A stretch of 64,000 nucleotides of DNA from Erpobdella octoculata (GCA_963978895.1 OZ022240.1:7529737-7593736); one strand, 5' to 3'; shown: positions 51,654 to 64,000, counted from the first letter of the stretch. A program made the numbers and translations. The notes: a model not told the origin generated them from the letters alone.

Positions 51654-52269
51654 CAAATTAAACAAACACAAATAGAGTATTTGAGTACCAATAGTATAAA
51701 ATAGTATCAGAGTACCAGGCAGTACCAGCTAGGTACCAACTAGGTAGAATTGTTTGGCATGGAGACTTAATTTTGTTTGATGAACAATTTAAAAGCGTAC
51801 TTGTGCATTGAAACAGTCGCTCGTTTGTTTGTTCCACATTGCCTCCAGTGCTGTCTTGTAAGCCTCGTTACGTCTTAACTGTCAGCCATATTTGAGTATA
51901 TTGCTTTTATATTGAGTATTCGGGGTGTCTTTGAAACTCAGATTTTTTTTCACAAATTTACCTTTATTCTCGTATTTATTAGCATTTATTTTCTCATTTA
52001 TTCTACCTTCTCTCAATCTATGTTATTAGTGGTGTAATATGTTATGATGTAATCGATGCAAAACGTTGGTGTAGCTTCAACGGACGATTACTCTCACAAT
52101 CGATCATTCAAATTGACATCTCTTTTACTTCAACATCTTCCTATCTTTTTTTCTCTTTCTTTTTTCATCTTTTATTCTTTGCTATGAGTCATATGTTCTT
52201 GTGTTGAGATTGTACCAATGAAACTCCTGTTTGCACGTGTCCTCTTGTTGGTGCAATCTCGGTTTCTCT

Positions 52270-52335
<66 letters not shown>
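52270..52335. repeat. (CT)n microsatellite
   Basis: About 65 bp of CT repeats in a pyrimidine-rich stretch. Confidence 0.95.
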
Positions 52336-52336
<1 letters not shown>

Positions 52337-52470
52337 ATTTCTCTCTCTTTCTGTTCTTTTTTCTTCCACACTCTCTCCCTTTCTTTAACGCTGTGAATCA
52401 AAATGTTTAATATTAAATTTTTGAACAGAAGCTTTCTTTATTGTTGTTTATTTTATATTCAACCACATAA

Positions 52471-52655
52471 ACATACATACATACATACATACTATACATA
52501 CACATGCATGCATACATACATACATACATACATACATACATACATACATACATACATACATACATACATACATACCTACATACATACACATGCATGCATA
52601 CATACATACATACATACATACATACATACATACATACATACATACATACATACCT
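52471..52655. repeat. (CATA)n microsatellite
   Basis: About 185 bp of ACAT repeats with two CATGCATGCATA interruptions, which suggest an internal duplication. Open frames on both strands are artefacts. Confidence 0.95.
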
Positions 52656-53109
52656 ATGTACGATGTACGCACGCACTATTCTATTAATATGAAGTTACAA
52701 ATTGTTAGAAATCTGATTAATTTCTTTAAAAAATTGAAATAAAAAATGAACCACGACAGTAAATACTTTGACATCTCAATTATCGTATAATTAAGTATTA
52801 ACTTAAATTTTAATTTTTGTGAATATTTCTCCTAGCTGAATTTCCTCGTTTAGCTAAAAAAATGCATAAAAACTTCAATGTGTCTGTGTTGTTATAAACT
52901 TCCTAACTTTATAACCGACCACCCACCACGTCTGAATCGAATAGATATGAATCTCTGATACGGTCACCTGAAATTGAGATTCAAAGCCAGTTATGTCCAT
53001 ATTTCTTAAGTTACAATTTCCAATTTTTCTTAGGTTTCAAATTTTAATTTTACTTTCAAACTCATGTTGTAAGTCAATACTTTCTAGCTTAAGTATATAA
53101 TAGAATCCA

Positions 53110-53646
53110 TTAATCTCCATCCAGGTGTTGAAAGCAATTTGTTGTGGTTTCTAATGTTGTGCTTTCTTCAAATAGAATGATTATTATAAGATACAAGTGG
53201 AATGATCGAATGTTTGCACGACCTCCATCCACATTTCTACACATATCTGTTGCATGGTGAAGTTTCGAGCATGGAGCAAACAATTGTGACCTACATCGGA
53301 AAGATGATGACGATGGACCGTCCGCTGGAGCACCGAACGTTATGTAAATGACAAGAAAACTTTCTTTTATTGAATCAACTTCTTTTTTATCTTTCTTTTT
53401 TTTAACACTTTTGTTTGACGATGACCGACTTTTGTATTGAAATGACGATACCATCTGTACCTGTGTTTTCTTTGTATGTCCATCTATCCTAGATTTTTTA
53501 GACATGTTAATGTCCTTCAGACTGAGTCTATTTGGACGATCTATCATAGAGATATCTACTAGATGAAATAGGTGATATATGTGCGTGTTATGTGTCACAT
53601 GGTGTGGTGTTTTATTGTTGATGTTTAGAGTACCATTCCTGATCAT
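53110..53646 (-). CDS. Unrecognised 178-codon open frame
   Basis: A long frame for such AT-rich DNA, starting MIRNGTLNINNKTPHHVT, with a basic Ser/Lys-rich centre (KSRSSSNKSVKKKKDKKEVD) and a hydrophobic YLIIIILF near the end. No domain is recognised, there is no adjoining exon, and composition follows the local sequence. It may be chance or a nested single-exon gene. Confidence 0.2.
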   Translation of the reverse strand: MIRNGTLNINNKTPHHVTHNTHIYHLFHLVDISMIDRPNRLSLKDINMSKKSRIDGHTKKTQVQMVSSFQYKSRSSSNKSVKKKKDKKEVDSIKESFLVIYITFGAPADGPSSSSFRCRSQLFAPCSKLHHATDMCRNVDGGRANIRSFHLYLIIIILFEESTTLETTTNCFQHLDGD

Positions 53647-54089
53647 CTGCGATGTTGGTTCAACCCTTGAATAAGTAGCGCATCACAGTCCTTTCATGCT
53701 GAGACTAGACTCAATTCCTCTAAACTCCCCGTCCTATGTACATGCAATGTACAGATAGATTTATCACTTTTATCACACTGGCCTGTTTAAATCCAAACCT
53801 GATGCTTATTCGACTAGACTGCCTACTACCAACCAATCAATATGAATATTTATAGAGAACATCATGCAGAGCTCTGTTACTGGGATTTTTACATAGCTAC
53901 ATTTTATTGTCTGATTTCAGTGATTTCCGATAACATTGGACGGTGAGTGTGACTTAGTTTCCTCTGCTTGTAGGTGTTTGTTGTCATATATGTCATATAT
54001 CGTATTTATTTGTTTCTCGCTTCATCAGTTTATAAATCGATAAAGTTCAATGTTCTTCAAGATGGCATAAATCCATTAGTGATCTTCAA

Positions 54090-54450
54090 GGCCACCAAGC
54101 AGACGTTTTCTTAGGTTCTTTCCCAAATTGAAAAGGTGGTCTTAGCGGAAGACGATCCCAGAGTATCGAGACAACAACTGCAAACCATTTATTTATCTCA
54201 CGTGCTTTTCAGACGTTCGGTCGGCACAAGGAGACGAGTGTCTTTCTACCCGAAACGCATATTTCTAAATGGTAGTATTTAGAAATATGCACCCGGGACA
54301 TCCTGCAGGAGAGGAGGATCGACCCCAGATATGGGGAGCCATCTCATCGAGACACTCAAAGACAAGAAGTGCCACTTTGAACTCAGTCCTATAATTAATC
54401 TTCAGCAATACAGTGCAGTGTTGGTGTTTCAAAAACATACTAGGCACTGA
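54090..54450 (-). pseudogene. Relic of a LINE reverse-transcriptase C-terminus
   Basis: On the minus strand, NYRTEFKVALLVFECLDEMA followed by PHIWG matches the usual C-terminal pattern of CR1/L2-like LINE polymerases (YR.EFKLLLLVFKCLNGLAPPY). Downstream, with frame breaks, comes TLWDRLPLRPP-like and FQFGKEPKKTSAW text that fits the family's SLP and FK..LKTYLF ending. It differs from the LINE at 34952-38145 and so is a second family. Confidence 0.6.
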
Positions 54451-54708
54451 TCTTTATCACGTCTCACATGGAACGATCTTGCTAGTTAATTTTTTCATAG
54501 CAACTAAGCAGTCGGAATTATTATTATATCACCAATGTTATGTTCATACCCCCTCCCCTCCCCACTCCAAAGTAATAAAATCGTCAATACACTTTAAAAA
54601 CAAAGAGATTGTAGTTTCTGTTGTACTTTATTTGTCAGACTGACAGCAAACACAACTTCAATATAAGCACCACAACTTCCAGCAAGCATTCAGTTTCTCC
54701 GGGGAAGC

Positions 54709-54842
54709 CACGTGCATATGGGATCACACGTGCATATGGGATCACACGTGCATATGGGATTACACGTGCATATGGGATCGCACGTGCATATGGGATCGCA
54801 CGTGCGTATGGGTTCACACGTGCATATGGGATCACACGCTCT
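54709..54842. repeat. 18-bp tandem repeat carrying paired E-boxes, 7 copies
   Basis: Each unit contains CACGTGCATATGGGAT, that is a CACGTG palindrome directly followed by CATATG. Seven copies, one with CGTATG in place of CATATG, then a partial eighth. The unit length keeps frames open (AYGITR repeats), but these are not genes. Confidence 0.92.
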
Positions 54843-56139
54843 TCTTGCCTGTCACACGTACGTTTTGTTCTCAACGTTACTGTTCATCGGCTCCAACTGC
54901 TCCAAGCATATAGATAAATAGGTATCTATGGCTCCAAGAATAGATGAATTAGGATCGAACCTACCACTCCCAGGTCGCTAGTTTGACGCCACAACCATGT
55001 AGTTCTACAACTACCATGCCCTTACTTTACTGCTCATCCAATAATCTGTTATTTTACCACTTTAACTTATTTTGACCTCGTTGGCTTTTATATTATAATA
55101 AACAAGTTGGATCTACAACGCTAGTAAAAATTTATAAGTAAATGAGAGCCGAAGGAGAGGAAGATATTATATAAATATATGAAACGGAACTTATCATGAA
55201 ACGAATAAAGCCCCCATAAATAACTCATACACAAAAGAGCATAACACAGCATGATCCATTCTTTTGTACGGTTTCCCGTTCAAACCTGACCTTTGTTTTC
55301 ATCTTCATTCCAACTTTTATTCCCTTTTCCTATCCCCCATCCTTCGCTCCGTGTCTGTCCTTGGCTATTTCTCGCTGCAATGTTCTTCATCTTTCAATTT
55401 AAAATCTCCTCGTTGTATGCAGCTAGCTTAGCATAAAAGGAATACATTCGTATTTTTATTAAATTTTTAATTTGTTATTACTTTATTATCTTTTTCAAAA
55501 TATTTAGTTTTTTTATCAAATCCCAGCAAACATTAGTTATTATATTTTCTTCACTGTATCATGAATACTGGCGCTAGTCATACCATAAGCATTTCTAGTA
55601 TATCATCATCATTATCATCATAAGTGCCTGCAGTGTCATCGTCATCAGTAGCCCAATGGTGTCATCATATGATTATTATCATCGTACATCAGCAGCAACA
55701 TTCAGACTCGTCGCTATCATCGATTCATCTCTTCCTCTTATTTCTCCTCCTCTCCATTGTCATCACCATCATCATCATCATCACCTGCCACTGCCTTCCT
55801 AGGGATGGGCAGAAATATTAAAACCATAGAGGGATGTGATGTGCATATCATTACGAAGCCATTCGAGCCTGGAATGTTGCATTAGTTATCTTTCTATTCG
55901 TGCTACTGTCTGTCTGTCTGCCTATGTATGTATATATGATACATTTCTTTTCTCCCCTTCCTTTTATATCTGCCATCAACTTATCTCCCTGCCCGTACCC
56001 ACCTATCTATCTACCAGGTAGATTCTACCTACATCTTACCTGTACAAACTTGTCTAATCGCCGACTACATTTTAATTTTTGAATCATGTATATTAACTTC
56101 ACCGTCGCTGCTTGCTTGGGTGCTTGCTTGTTTGAGCCA

Positions 56140-56211
56140 TACGTTGGGACACTTTGACACTAAAAAAAATCAACTTCCCGCTGTCCAATCAAGCTGAAAT
56201 TTGGTGGGTTT

Positions 56212-56242
<31 letters not shown>

Positions 56243-56810
56243 TAATAGTTTATAGTCCTTTACACCAAGTGTTTTAAGACTGAAACGGCTGTGTCAGAAG
56301 CACCTAAGTACTTCCAGTCGTGGATCATAATTTGATCCTTTTAACTTTTCCCTCCTCCTTTCTCCAGGCTTGGGACTGGCTTGCAAAAGCAAGGCGGAGT
56401 TGTGGGTTTATTTGTCGTTGCGGACTTTATATTCTATCAAACTCTCAGATCGATTGAACAAAATCTGAATGAATTATTATAGAATAAAATTATAAAAACT
56501 TTAATTTTTTTAATTACAAATTTTTTTTAGAAAAATGAATTATCAGTTTTTAGTTTATTTAAAGAAAGCGATCTTTATTTGTTTAATTTAAAAACTTATA
56601 ATGAAAAATTTGTTTTTTTCATATTGATCCAAAATTTCTTATATTTTCAATCCTCCATACTTCACATATCAAGTATTTAGAAGACTGTGGTCAATGTTTT
56701 TTCTATTTTATAGACAAATTATAATCAAAAGATAATTTGAAAACAATTATTAGCCGCCGAATTACGTAATTATAAAGGATTTAAAAAAACCCAGTTTCTT
56801 TAGGATGTGC
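56140..56810. repeat. Dispersed repeat, interrupted by a retroposon
   Basis: The outer parts (56160-56203 and 56414-56480) resemble 17460-17600, and 56570-56800 resembles 20540-20830. Together they suggest one repeat of about 480-650 bp, of unknown class, into which the retroposon at 56216-56401 was inserted. Confidence 0.6.
56216..56401 (-). mobile_element. SINE-like retroposon, copy 2, with A-rich tail and 12-bp target duplication
   Basis: Homologous to 6425-6594. On the minus strand it starts near ACTCCGCCTTGC and contains GGAGGAGGG, GATCCACGACTGGAAGTACT and TAGGTGCTTCTG. It ends TATAAACTATTATAA followed by a pure A run and TAAATAAATAAA. The direct repeat GTGGGTTTATTT flanks it at 56204-56215 and 56402-56413. 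These are the marks of target-primed insertion. No clear tRNA-type A and B boxes were seen. Confidence 0.85.
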
Positions 56811-57424
56811 AAAATGTGAGTTTCTAGTTTTATTTTTTTTAAACTAATTTTAGTTTTGTGTTATTCAAGTTAAAGCTAGAAATTTCTTATAACTCTCGGG
56901 AATTGATGCATTGTGAGTTTTTTAATCTCATTATTAAAAATTCATTTTGATTAAGACATAAGCGATGTTAATCTAGAGAGAGCAAGCACATTACCAATAT
57001 GGTTAGTATACGAATGAACATATGCAAGAAAGCAGGTGTTTCCAGGGAAAGTGATGCTCTCATAAGGTCACTGGAGCTCATAATTCTAAGTACACCTTAG
57101 CTTTAGAACCATAGAACCACGTTGGTTCTAATAAATGCATTAAATTTGTGCAGGTAAACAGGTGTGCAGTTCAGTGTGTAAATTGCAGTTTATTGCCGTG
57201 GTGTATGAAGTAAATAATGAAGTTGTTATTGTTATTATTATTATTATACTTTGCAGTCTTTTTTCTTGTTTAATTATTATATATGAGTAGCAAGTTGTCT
57301 GCGAGTTAATTCAATTAAAAAATTAAATTTCATTAGGAAGATTATATATATATATATACTAGCAGTGCCCGTAGCGGCTTCGCTCGCATGAAATTAGAGA
57401 GTTTGAACCATGCATCCATAGTAG

Positions 57425-57740
57425 AGATCATTTTTTTAGGTCTCGGCTCGGCCCGTCGACAAATTAGCCCAGCCCGTTTTAAAAACCCAAACTCCTGGCC
57501 CGGCACAGCCCGTCTGAATTAGGCCCGGCCCATTTTTACAGGCCTAGAAGTTCTATATACTTGATGAAAAACTTCGGCCCGTCCCACCTTGACCTCAGGT
57601 TTGGCCCGGCCAAACTGAAGACCCTAAAATCACTAAAATATCTATATACTTGGTGAAAAACCTCGGCCCGTCCCACTTTGATTTAAGGTTTGGCATGGCC
57701 CGTGTGAAGACTCTAAAACAACGGCTTGGCACAGCCGATG
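57425..57740. repeat. CGGCCC-rich block related to the GC-rich TIR elements
   Basis: Contains CTCGGCTCGGCCCGTC, AGGCCCGGCCCATTTTTACA and a doubled unit (CTATATACTTGATGAAAAAC then CTCGGCCCGTCCCAC). These are the reverse complement of the GGGCCGGGCC, TGTAAAAACGGGCC and TTTTTTGCCAAGT(A/T)T themes in the elements at 28457 and 63398. The terminal TAGAGTACTGCA is not present, so it is a rearranged fragment. Confidence 0.6.
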
Positions 57741-57785
57741 ATAAACTGGACTTAGCTACTTTTAACCGCCACAAAACTTAAAAAT

Positions 57786-58570
57786 ACTAATTTTTACATT
57801 TGTAGCACTTACAGTTTGTGAGTAGCAGTTATTTTGAAATCAAATAACCCTTATTTCCACCCCACATTTGAGGTCCTGGAAACCAAATTTTCAAAAAATG
57901 CTAAAACACGTATTTCATTATTTTTGGAGTAGAAACTAAATACTAATTTTTACTTCTGTAGCATTAACAGTTTTAGAGTAGCAGTTACTTTAAAAACCAA
58001 ATAACCCTATTTTCCACCCCACATTTGAAGTCCTGGAAACCAAATTTTCAAAAAATTGTGAAACCCGTATATCATTATTTTTAGAGTAGAAACTAAATAT
58101 TAATTTTTACTTTTGTAGCATTAACAGTTTTTGAGTAGAAGCTACTTTAAAAACCAAATAACCCAATTTTCCAACCCACATTTGAGGTCCGGGAAACCAA
58201 ATTTGTAAAAAATGGTGAAACACGTATATCTTTATTTTTAGAAAAGAAACTAAAAAATAATTGTTACATCTGTGGTATTTACTGTTTTTGAGTAGCAGTT
58301 ACTATAAAAGACAATTAGCCCTATTTTCCACCCCACATTTGAAGTCCGGGAAACCAAATTTTCAAAAAATGCTAAAACACGTATTTCATTATTTTTGAAG
58401 TAGAAACTAAATACTAATTTTTACTCCTGTAGCATTAACAGTTTTTGAGTAGAAGCTACTTTAAAAACCAAATAACCCAATTTTCCAACCCACATTTGAG
58501 GTCCGGGAAACCGAATTTTCAAAAAATGGTGAAACACGTATCTTTTTATTTTTCAAAAAGAATCTATATA
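57786..58570. repeat. 157-bp satellite-like tandem array, 5 copies
   Basis: Copies start at 57786, 57942, 58099, 58256 and 58413. Each holds ACTAATTTTTAC, GTAGCATTAACAG, CAAATAACCC, CCACCCCACATTTGA, GGAAACCAAATTTTC and AAAACACGTAT. Copies differ by about 10%. No frame. It lies inside the larger repeat. Confidence 0.9.
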
Positions 58571-58799
58571 CCAAATTTCAAAATCTCCTCATTTTTGGTT
58601 TTCGAGATATACATTGTTTTAGAAAAAAGTTTGTTTTCCAGTTTTTTCCCCTCGGGAGCAGAATTTTCAAAAATCCTTTCTTAGTGGATGTTTACGCTAT
58701 AAAAGTAATATAAGTTCCAAATTTCACGTTCCTAGGATGAGGCGTTTGAGCTCGGCGTTGATTATCAGTCAGTCAGTCAGTCAGTCAGTCAGGACATGT

Positions 58800-58937
<138 letters not shown>

Positions 58938-61900
58938 TTGATAATTTCTATATTAATCATCTTTTCTTTTCTTTCAATGATATTTCTGAAAAAAGGTGAT
59001 TGAACAGAATTATTGATGACAAATGGAAGATTGTTTCATTGATGATTGATCATCTTCAACCCTTCCCCATCTTTCCCTTTCACTTACATCACTTCTCACA
59101 ATCTCCATCCATCCTTCACTCTCTCTCCCCCACGTTTTTATCAACTTTCTCTGCCAACATTGATATCTATCTAATCAACATCTGACGTTCTGCTAGACCT
59201 GTTTCTGTCACATTTCAATTTCTTATGTTAATAAATTATTATATTGATGAAATTCAACTTAGTATCCACTATCCATGGTATTTGTTGAGAATGGAGAGTC
59301 AAGGAAATGTCTCACTTGAATTATAATTAAGTATTTATCATACGTTTGCAGCATATTCATTCTTTTACCCGCTTGATGAACTTTGCGTTGTTGTGGCATC
59401 GTTACGTCTTTCGTACTGTTCAAAGTGAATGTCCCCAGTGAATGAAGAAATTTAATAAAAGTCTCCAATTCTAATTATGCCGTCCCCAGGTTGCTCATAT
59501 ATTCAGCCTTTGTAGACGCTAATTCCGTTTGACCTGTGCCACTTTGATCAGAGACAATTAAATTCATCTGTGTCCTTTGTCATCATAGTCCATGTCATCA
59601 ATGAGTCGCTCATATATGTGTCTGTCTGTCTGTCTCTCTGTCCATACTCTTTTCTTTCATTTCAGCTTTCTGAGCTTTTTCAATTTATTTAGAAATTACA
59701 TCATAGTGCAGTTATGTGTTAATTTGCTCATTCATGCTCGTCAACACCTGACATTTCATTCCTGTATGTATGTGTGTGTGTTTACATACCTCTCTTTGTC
59801 TCTTTGCGGCATTTCAACTGTTTTTACACCTACAGTCATGTTGTTGTTTCGCTATCTCTCTGCTAATTTTTTTCATTGACTTTTCTCTCCCAAAACAAGA
59901 AGTAAAATTGAGTGGTGGCAGAAATTTCGTCCAAGAGGGACATTACGTATGTATGTTGGTCGTTGTATCAATGTTTGTACAATTCTTCCCATCGCATCGA
60001 GTAACCCATATGCAGATATGCAGAATGGTTGGTCTTTCTGTAGGTGCATGAAACATGTGTTTGTTTGTTTGTGTGTGTGTGTATGTTATGAGCATGTGAC
60101 TGCTTGTGTGTGTGTGTGTGCATGATATGTGGCACACATATTGCTTGTGTTCTCCCACTTTATGTTGGTGCCTGGTGACTAATAAACAGTGGCACACTCT
60201 ATTTGTACATGTACTGTGTAGAAAAATTCTTGATCGTTATTTTGGAATTTTTGTATGTTATTAACATTATTTTATTTAAACTTCAACAACATTTTTAATG
60301 GTTTGCTAAATGCTACCTGGATTTCTAATTATTTTGGTTTTGTATGTTTCCTTGTATGTCTTGTATGTGGCTTGTGTTTCATTTAGGTGGGACAGGCTTT
60401 AAGGGGCCTCAAAATCATGGTGACATACGCAATGAAGATTCGAATATTAATCATTGCTATTCTACTTCTACAAATAAAGGATCCCCACACTCCCCCTTTG
60501 GCGATTGACCATTTTGAGGAAAATTGTATTATCTTTTACAATTTCTTCCTGATAAGGTACGACTATCCCCCTCCGACTCTCTCCCTCCGACTACCCCCTC
60601 TGACGACCCCCCTCGATTATCGACTATTTTCGGAAACAAAATGAGGTACGACAGTTAAGGGCTCCAATAATTTTTTTTGTAGGGGTCGCACTCACTATAG
60701 ACCTTGCACAGCATTCTTCTGTGTATTGATGACAATTCAAGAAACTTATTAAAGAACTTATAGATAAGACATTTTCATTATCTATTGCACTTGTGTTCGT
60801 TTTAAATTACATAATTTTATATTTTAATATCTTTCTCACTCACTCTGCACCTCTCTCTAGCCTTTCTCTCCCTCTTTCTCTCTCACTTTAAGTCATTCTC
60901 TCCCTCTCTCTCTCTCTTTCCCTCAAAGTGTACAAGGGGGAATAGCAAGGGAAATAATATTACCCTCATATCAGACACAATTACTTAATAAAACATTTCA
61001 GCATACATTTCCTGTTCACTGGTTTTGTTCCATGTGACTTTCTCAACCTCTCACGATGGCAGCTGAGCGAACATCCTGGTTGTAAGTTAGTTAGTTGGCA
61101 AGCAAGCAAGCGCGGATGGATGACCGACTTTCAGATTTCTCTCAACTGTCACGTCTTTCCTCTCTTTAATCTTTCTGTCAAAATTGCTTTTAATTCAATT
61201 TGCTGAATTAATTTTTTTTCCGAAAATGGAAAGGCTTGCCATCATTGATTTTTATTTATTTAAGACAATTTTTAATGTTATTTTTTTTCTAAAATCTTCT
61301 TGAAACTAACTTTTTGCTTTCATAGAAATTGTTTTCAATTATTTCAACACGTCCCTGGTCAACTGCCTGAAACATGCCTGTCATTTCCTTTCCTTCTTTT
61401 CATTCCTTCTTCATCTTCTTCCTCTCTTCTTGTTCTTGTTCTGGCATGGTATGGTTCCCTTTAATGGCCATCTTTCTTTCACATCCACTCGCATTTTCTT
61501 AACTTTCCTTTTTTCTCCAATTTATTTGTTTTTTGTTTGTTTCGTGCTGGAAATACGTTCGATGTCTGTCTTAAAGTGTGCCTGTGTATCTCTCAGTGTG
61601 CGTCTTTGTATTATTGTCTTTGAGTTTTTGTGGTCGTCTTCATGCACTGATTTTTTGCATGAGCTTGAAGGCTGGTCATATGCGGCCTTTTGTCACAACA
61701 AGCTTTTTTTGCAAAAGCGGGCCGTCACCTCTTTGAACTTGAACTTGAATTGGCATAGCGCTGTTAATCTTCTTTCATTCTTTAGTATAATCTAAATAAT
61801 AAATATTATAACATCTTTCTGAGGGATAACCTTTTTTATTTAGTTTAATATGTTTAACATCTACAACGCACACTGATTGATATATTGAACACAACTGGCT

Positions 61901-62179
61901 TTTAGAAAAACTGAAGTTCAATATGTATGAAATGCTTGTTTATAGAAAGCATGGATATCTTCATATAACATCTAGTTATATCAACATATAGTTATATCAA
62001 GAAAACGTTCGTAAGATCAATTTATTTTAATAATTGTATATTTTCTAATTAACGATAATTTAAATAATAAATCTCTACACCTTAAAAAATGTGGAAAGAA
62101 AAAAAATCTAGATTAATTTTCTTGTCACATTTTCTTATCAGTCGCAATTTTTCATATGTGTCCTGTAATTCCATTCACC

Positions 62180-62180
62180 A

Positions 62181-62275
<95 letters not shown>
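62180..62275. repeat. (CT)n-(CA)n microsatellite
   Basis: CT repeats followed by a short CA run. Confidence 0.95.
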
Positions 62276-62680
62276 ACACACACACAGACACAATTGGTTT
62301 TTTTCATTTTCGTAATGAAATATATTTTTCTCCACTGCTCAGTTGAATGTTAATCGGCATATTTCAACAAATAACCAAAAAGCCATCGTGAAATACTACT
62401 GTTAATCTTGATAGCGCTTCTTTATTGACCAGTTGGTAGTTTTCTGTAGTTTTATTATTATTATTATTATTTGTCAACTTAAATACAAATGCTTCGAAAG
62501 CGCTTGGAAATGTTATTTAAATGCTCCTTGTTATTCAAAGTTGGTGTATCTATCTATTATATGATACAGGTTCAAGTTCATTGCGGTAGTTTATCAATTT
62601 ATATATACTTCAATCTTACTAGAGGTTTGCCCATCCCCAGGATATTGAATTAATTAAAATTATTTAAATATTTTGTTATG

Positions 62681-62812
<132 letters not shown>

Positions 62813-63397
62813 TGTGAATGATATAAATGGAAAATATTTTGCTGTAGAGTTATGTTGTAGCACGATGTTGTCCATCTTGTGGGCTTTCAATTGTGGAGAG
62901 ATGTAACTGACAGTTGAGTGTCGGGTCCAATTTATTTTTTCTGACCTGAGATCAGAGAAAAATGCTTCCTTCCTATTTGTCATGATTGATTTCTTCACCA
63001 AAACTTTTGGTTCTTTTTTATTATTATTATTTTTTTTTATTATTACTACTGCTGTTAGTGTTAGTGGTGGTAGGTAGGTGTAATGGTATTGGTATATTAA
63101 AGCTGTTAGGCGCTGTTATTATAAGATTACTTGTGTGTATGTAGCAAGTAATCATGTCGATATATAAGATACAGAAAATTGAAAACAACTCATTATTTGC
63201 TTATTATGTAATACAAAGGTTTGCAAATAAGTTACACGTGGTATAACCACTGTTTGTATAAAGATATCACTGTAAAGTTATTTTCTTAAACTGAGACACG
63301 CAGCGGCTACTTAAGCTCAGAGTCTTAAAAAAACTCCAAAAATGACAGGCACATAAACAGTGAAGTAGCCAGGAATTCAAACCGAGTGGGCATGGAC

Positions 63398-63597
63398 TAG
63401 AGTACTGCACGGACTTTTAGGTGTTTCAAACGGGCCGGGCCAGAAGTCAAGCAGGACCGAAACGGGCTGGGCCGAATTTTTTGCCAAGTTTTGAGATTTT
63501 AGGCCTGTAAAAACGGGCTGAAATTTTGGACTGTGAAACGGACCGGGCCGACAAGCCGGGCTAGGACGCAAAAAATTTGCGTGTGCAGTACCCTAGT
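63398..63597. mobile_element. GC-rich TIR element, copy 3, with probable 6-bp target duplication
   Basis: The ends TAGAGTACTGCACGG and GTGTGCAGTACCCTAGT are inverted repeats. The direct repeat ATGGAC flanks it at 63392-63397 and 63598-63603. The interior includes GGGCCGGGCC, GGGCCGAATTTTTTGCC and CTGTAAAAACGGGC, shared with 28457-28617. A 64-residue minus-strand frame over it is an artefact. Confidence 0.82.
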
Positions 63598-64000
63598 ATG
63601 GACCACGCCACTGAACCGAATGTAGTATAAATTGCAGTAGATTTTCAAAATTCAAGACACGAATCACAAAAAAGCTTTTCCATCTTCTTCCAAGCATGAA
63701 GCAGCGGCCTTACGTCAAAGTGTGCTAGAAACCGCATGTTGACGTAAAGGTGCAAATGATAGGCGTAAATTATTTTTGCGACCAGTCTGCCGGGCTAGAG
63801 TAATCGTCATTTCTCAACAAATTATAGGTACTAATCACGTAAATGTTGATTTGCTAAATGCAGCTCAGGTTTATCCATTGGTCAAGTTAAGCCGATTTGA
63901 CCCTCCTCAAAACGTTTACCAGACCCGACCTATATCATACACTTTCTTAATAATGTCACCCGACCTGACCCAGCCTGACCTTACAACTTATCAATCAATT

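Noticed and set aside
52403..52692. CMYV/IHTY repeat frames
   Set aside because: (CATA)n microsatellite.
53930..53951. Possible 22-base microexon between GATTTCAG and GTGAGT
   Set aside because: Exon 17 ends in phase 0, and in phase 0 this segment begins with a stop codon; there is no family match.
54621..54921. AYGITR repeat frames
   Set aside because: Product of the 18-bp E-box array.
54935..55030. tRNA-like text on the minus strand (GGTTCGATCCT B-box)
   Set aside because: The T-stem does not pair well and no acceptor stem or A-box pairing is convincing; at most a tRNA-derived relic.
61430..61795. 121-codon plus-strand frame
   Set aside because: Hydrophobic Phe/Leu-rich translation of T-rich DNA; no domain and no splice context.

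Overview
The window is AT-rich, intron- and repeat-dense nuclear DNA from an invertebrate animal. Spliceosomal introns, a lophotrochozoan-style load of simple repeats, a CR1/Jockey-like LINE and several DNA transposons all point this way. I cannot name the species. A fast-evolving annelid or mollusc would fit, but that is a guess.

Two protein-coding genes can be read with confidence, and they stand head to head. (1) On the minus strand lies an Nck/Dreadlocks adaptor (SH3-SH3-SH3-SH2, about 420 aa). It has one large coding exon (13065-14123), a 12.4 kb intron, and a last exon (485-688) that finishes the SH2 domain. (2) On the plus strand, starting 995 bp from the Nck start codon, lies a germinal-centre kinase IV (Misshapen/MAP4K4/TNIK/NIK) gene. 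I traced 17 exons between 15119 and 45574; all phases agree and encode 612 residues. They cover a complete kinase domain, a short acidic and proline-containing linker, and the conserved stretch before the CNH domain. The CNH domain itself was not found, so the gene should continue past base 64000. A 654-bp open stretch at 50861-51514 may be a further exon.

The pair is biologically striking. NIK/Msn kinases are known binding partners of the SH3 domains of Nck/Dock. The kinase exon at 42009-42235 carries a PPAPVRSTS motif that fits the published Nck SH3 ligand form PxxPxRxxS. The two partners thus share one short intergenic region. The kinase also appears to have lost almost the whole coiled-coil/Q-rich middle region of its relatives while keeping this docking motif.

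The rest is introns filled with mobile DNA and tandem repeats. In the Nck intron: a 35-bp minisatellite (2450-3075), a foldback transposon with a 9-bp target duplication (5114-6170), a GC-rich terminal-inverted-repeat element with a retroposon inserted at its edge (6309-6594), a second foldback element (8891-9710), a hAT element with a perfect 8-bp duplication (9739-10176) and a pogo/Tc1-like MITE (10436-10607). In the kinase introns: a pogo-like element (20906-22107), two more hAT-type elements with 8-bp duplications (22534-22784, 24880-25759), a LINE 3' fragment (25790-26400), and a nearly full-length but broken LINE (34952-38145). Around 42220-42590 a 52-bp tandem repeat has duplicated the end of a kinase exon. 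From 45575 to the right edge I find minisatellites, a LINE relic on the minus strand (54090-54450), an E-box-bearing 18-bp array (54709-54842), a 157-bp satellite inside a larger repeat (57350-58810), and no further certain exon.
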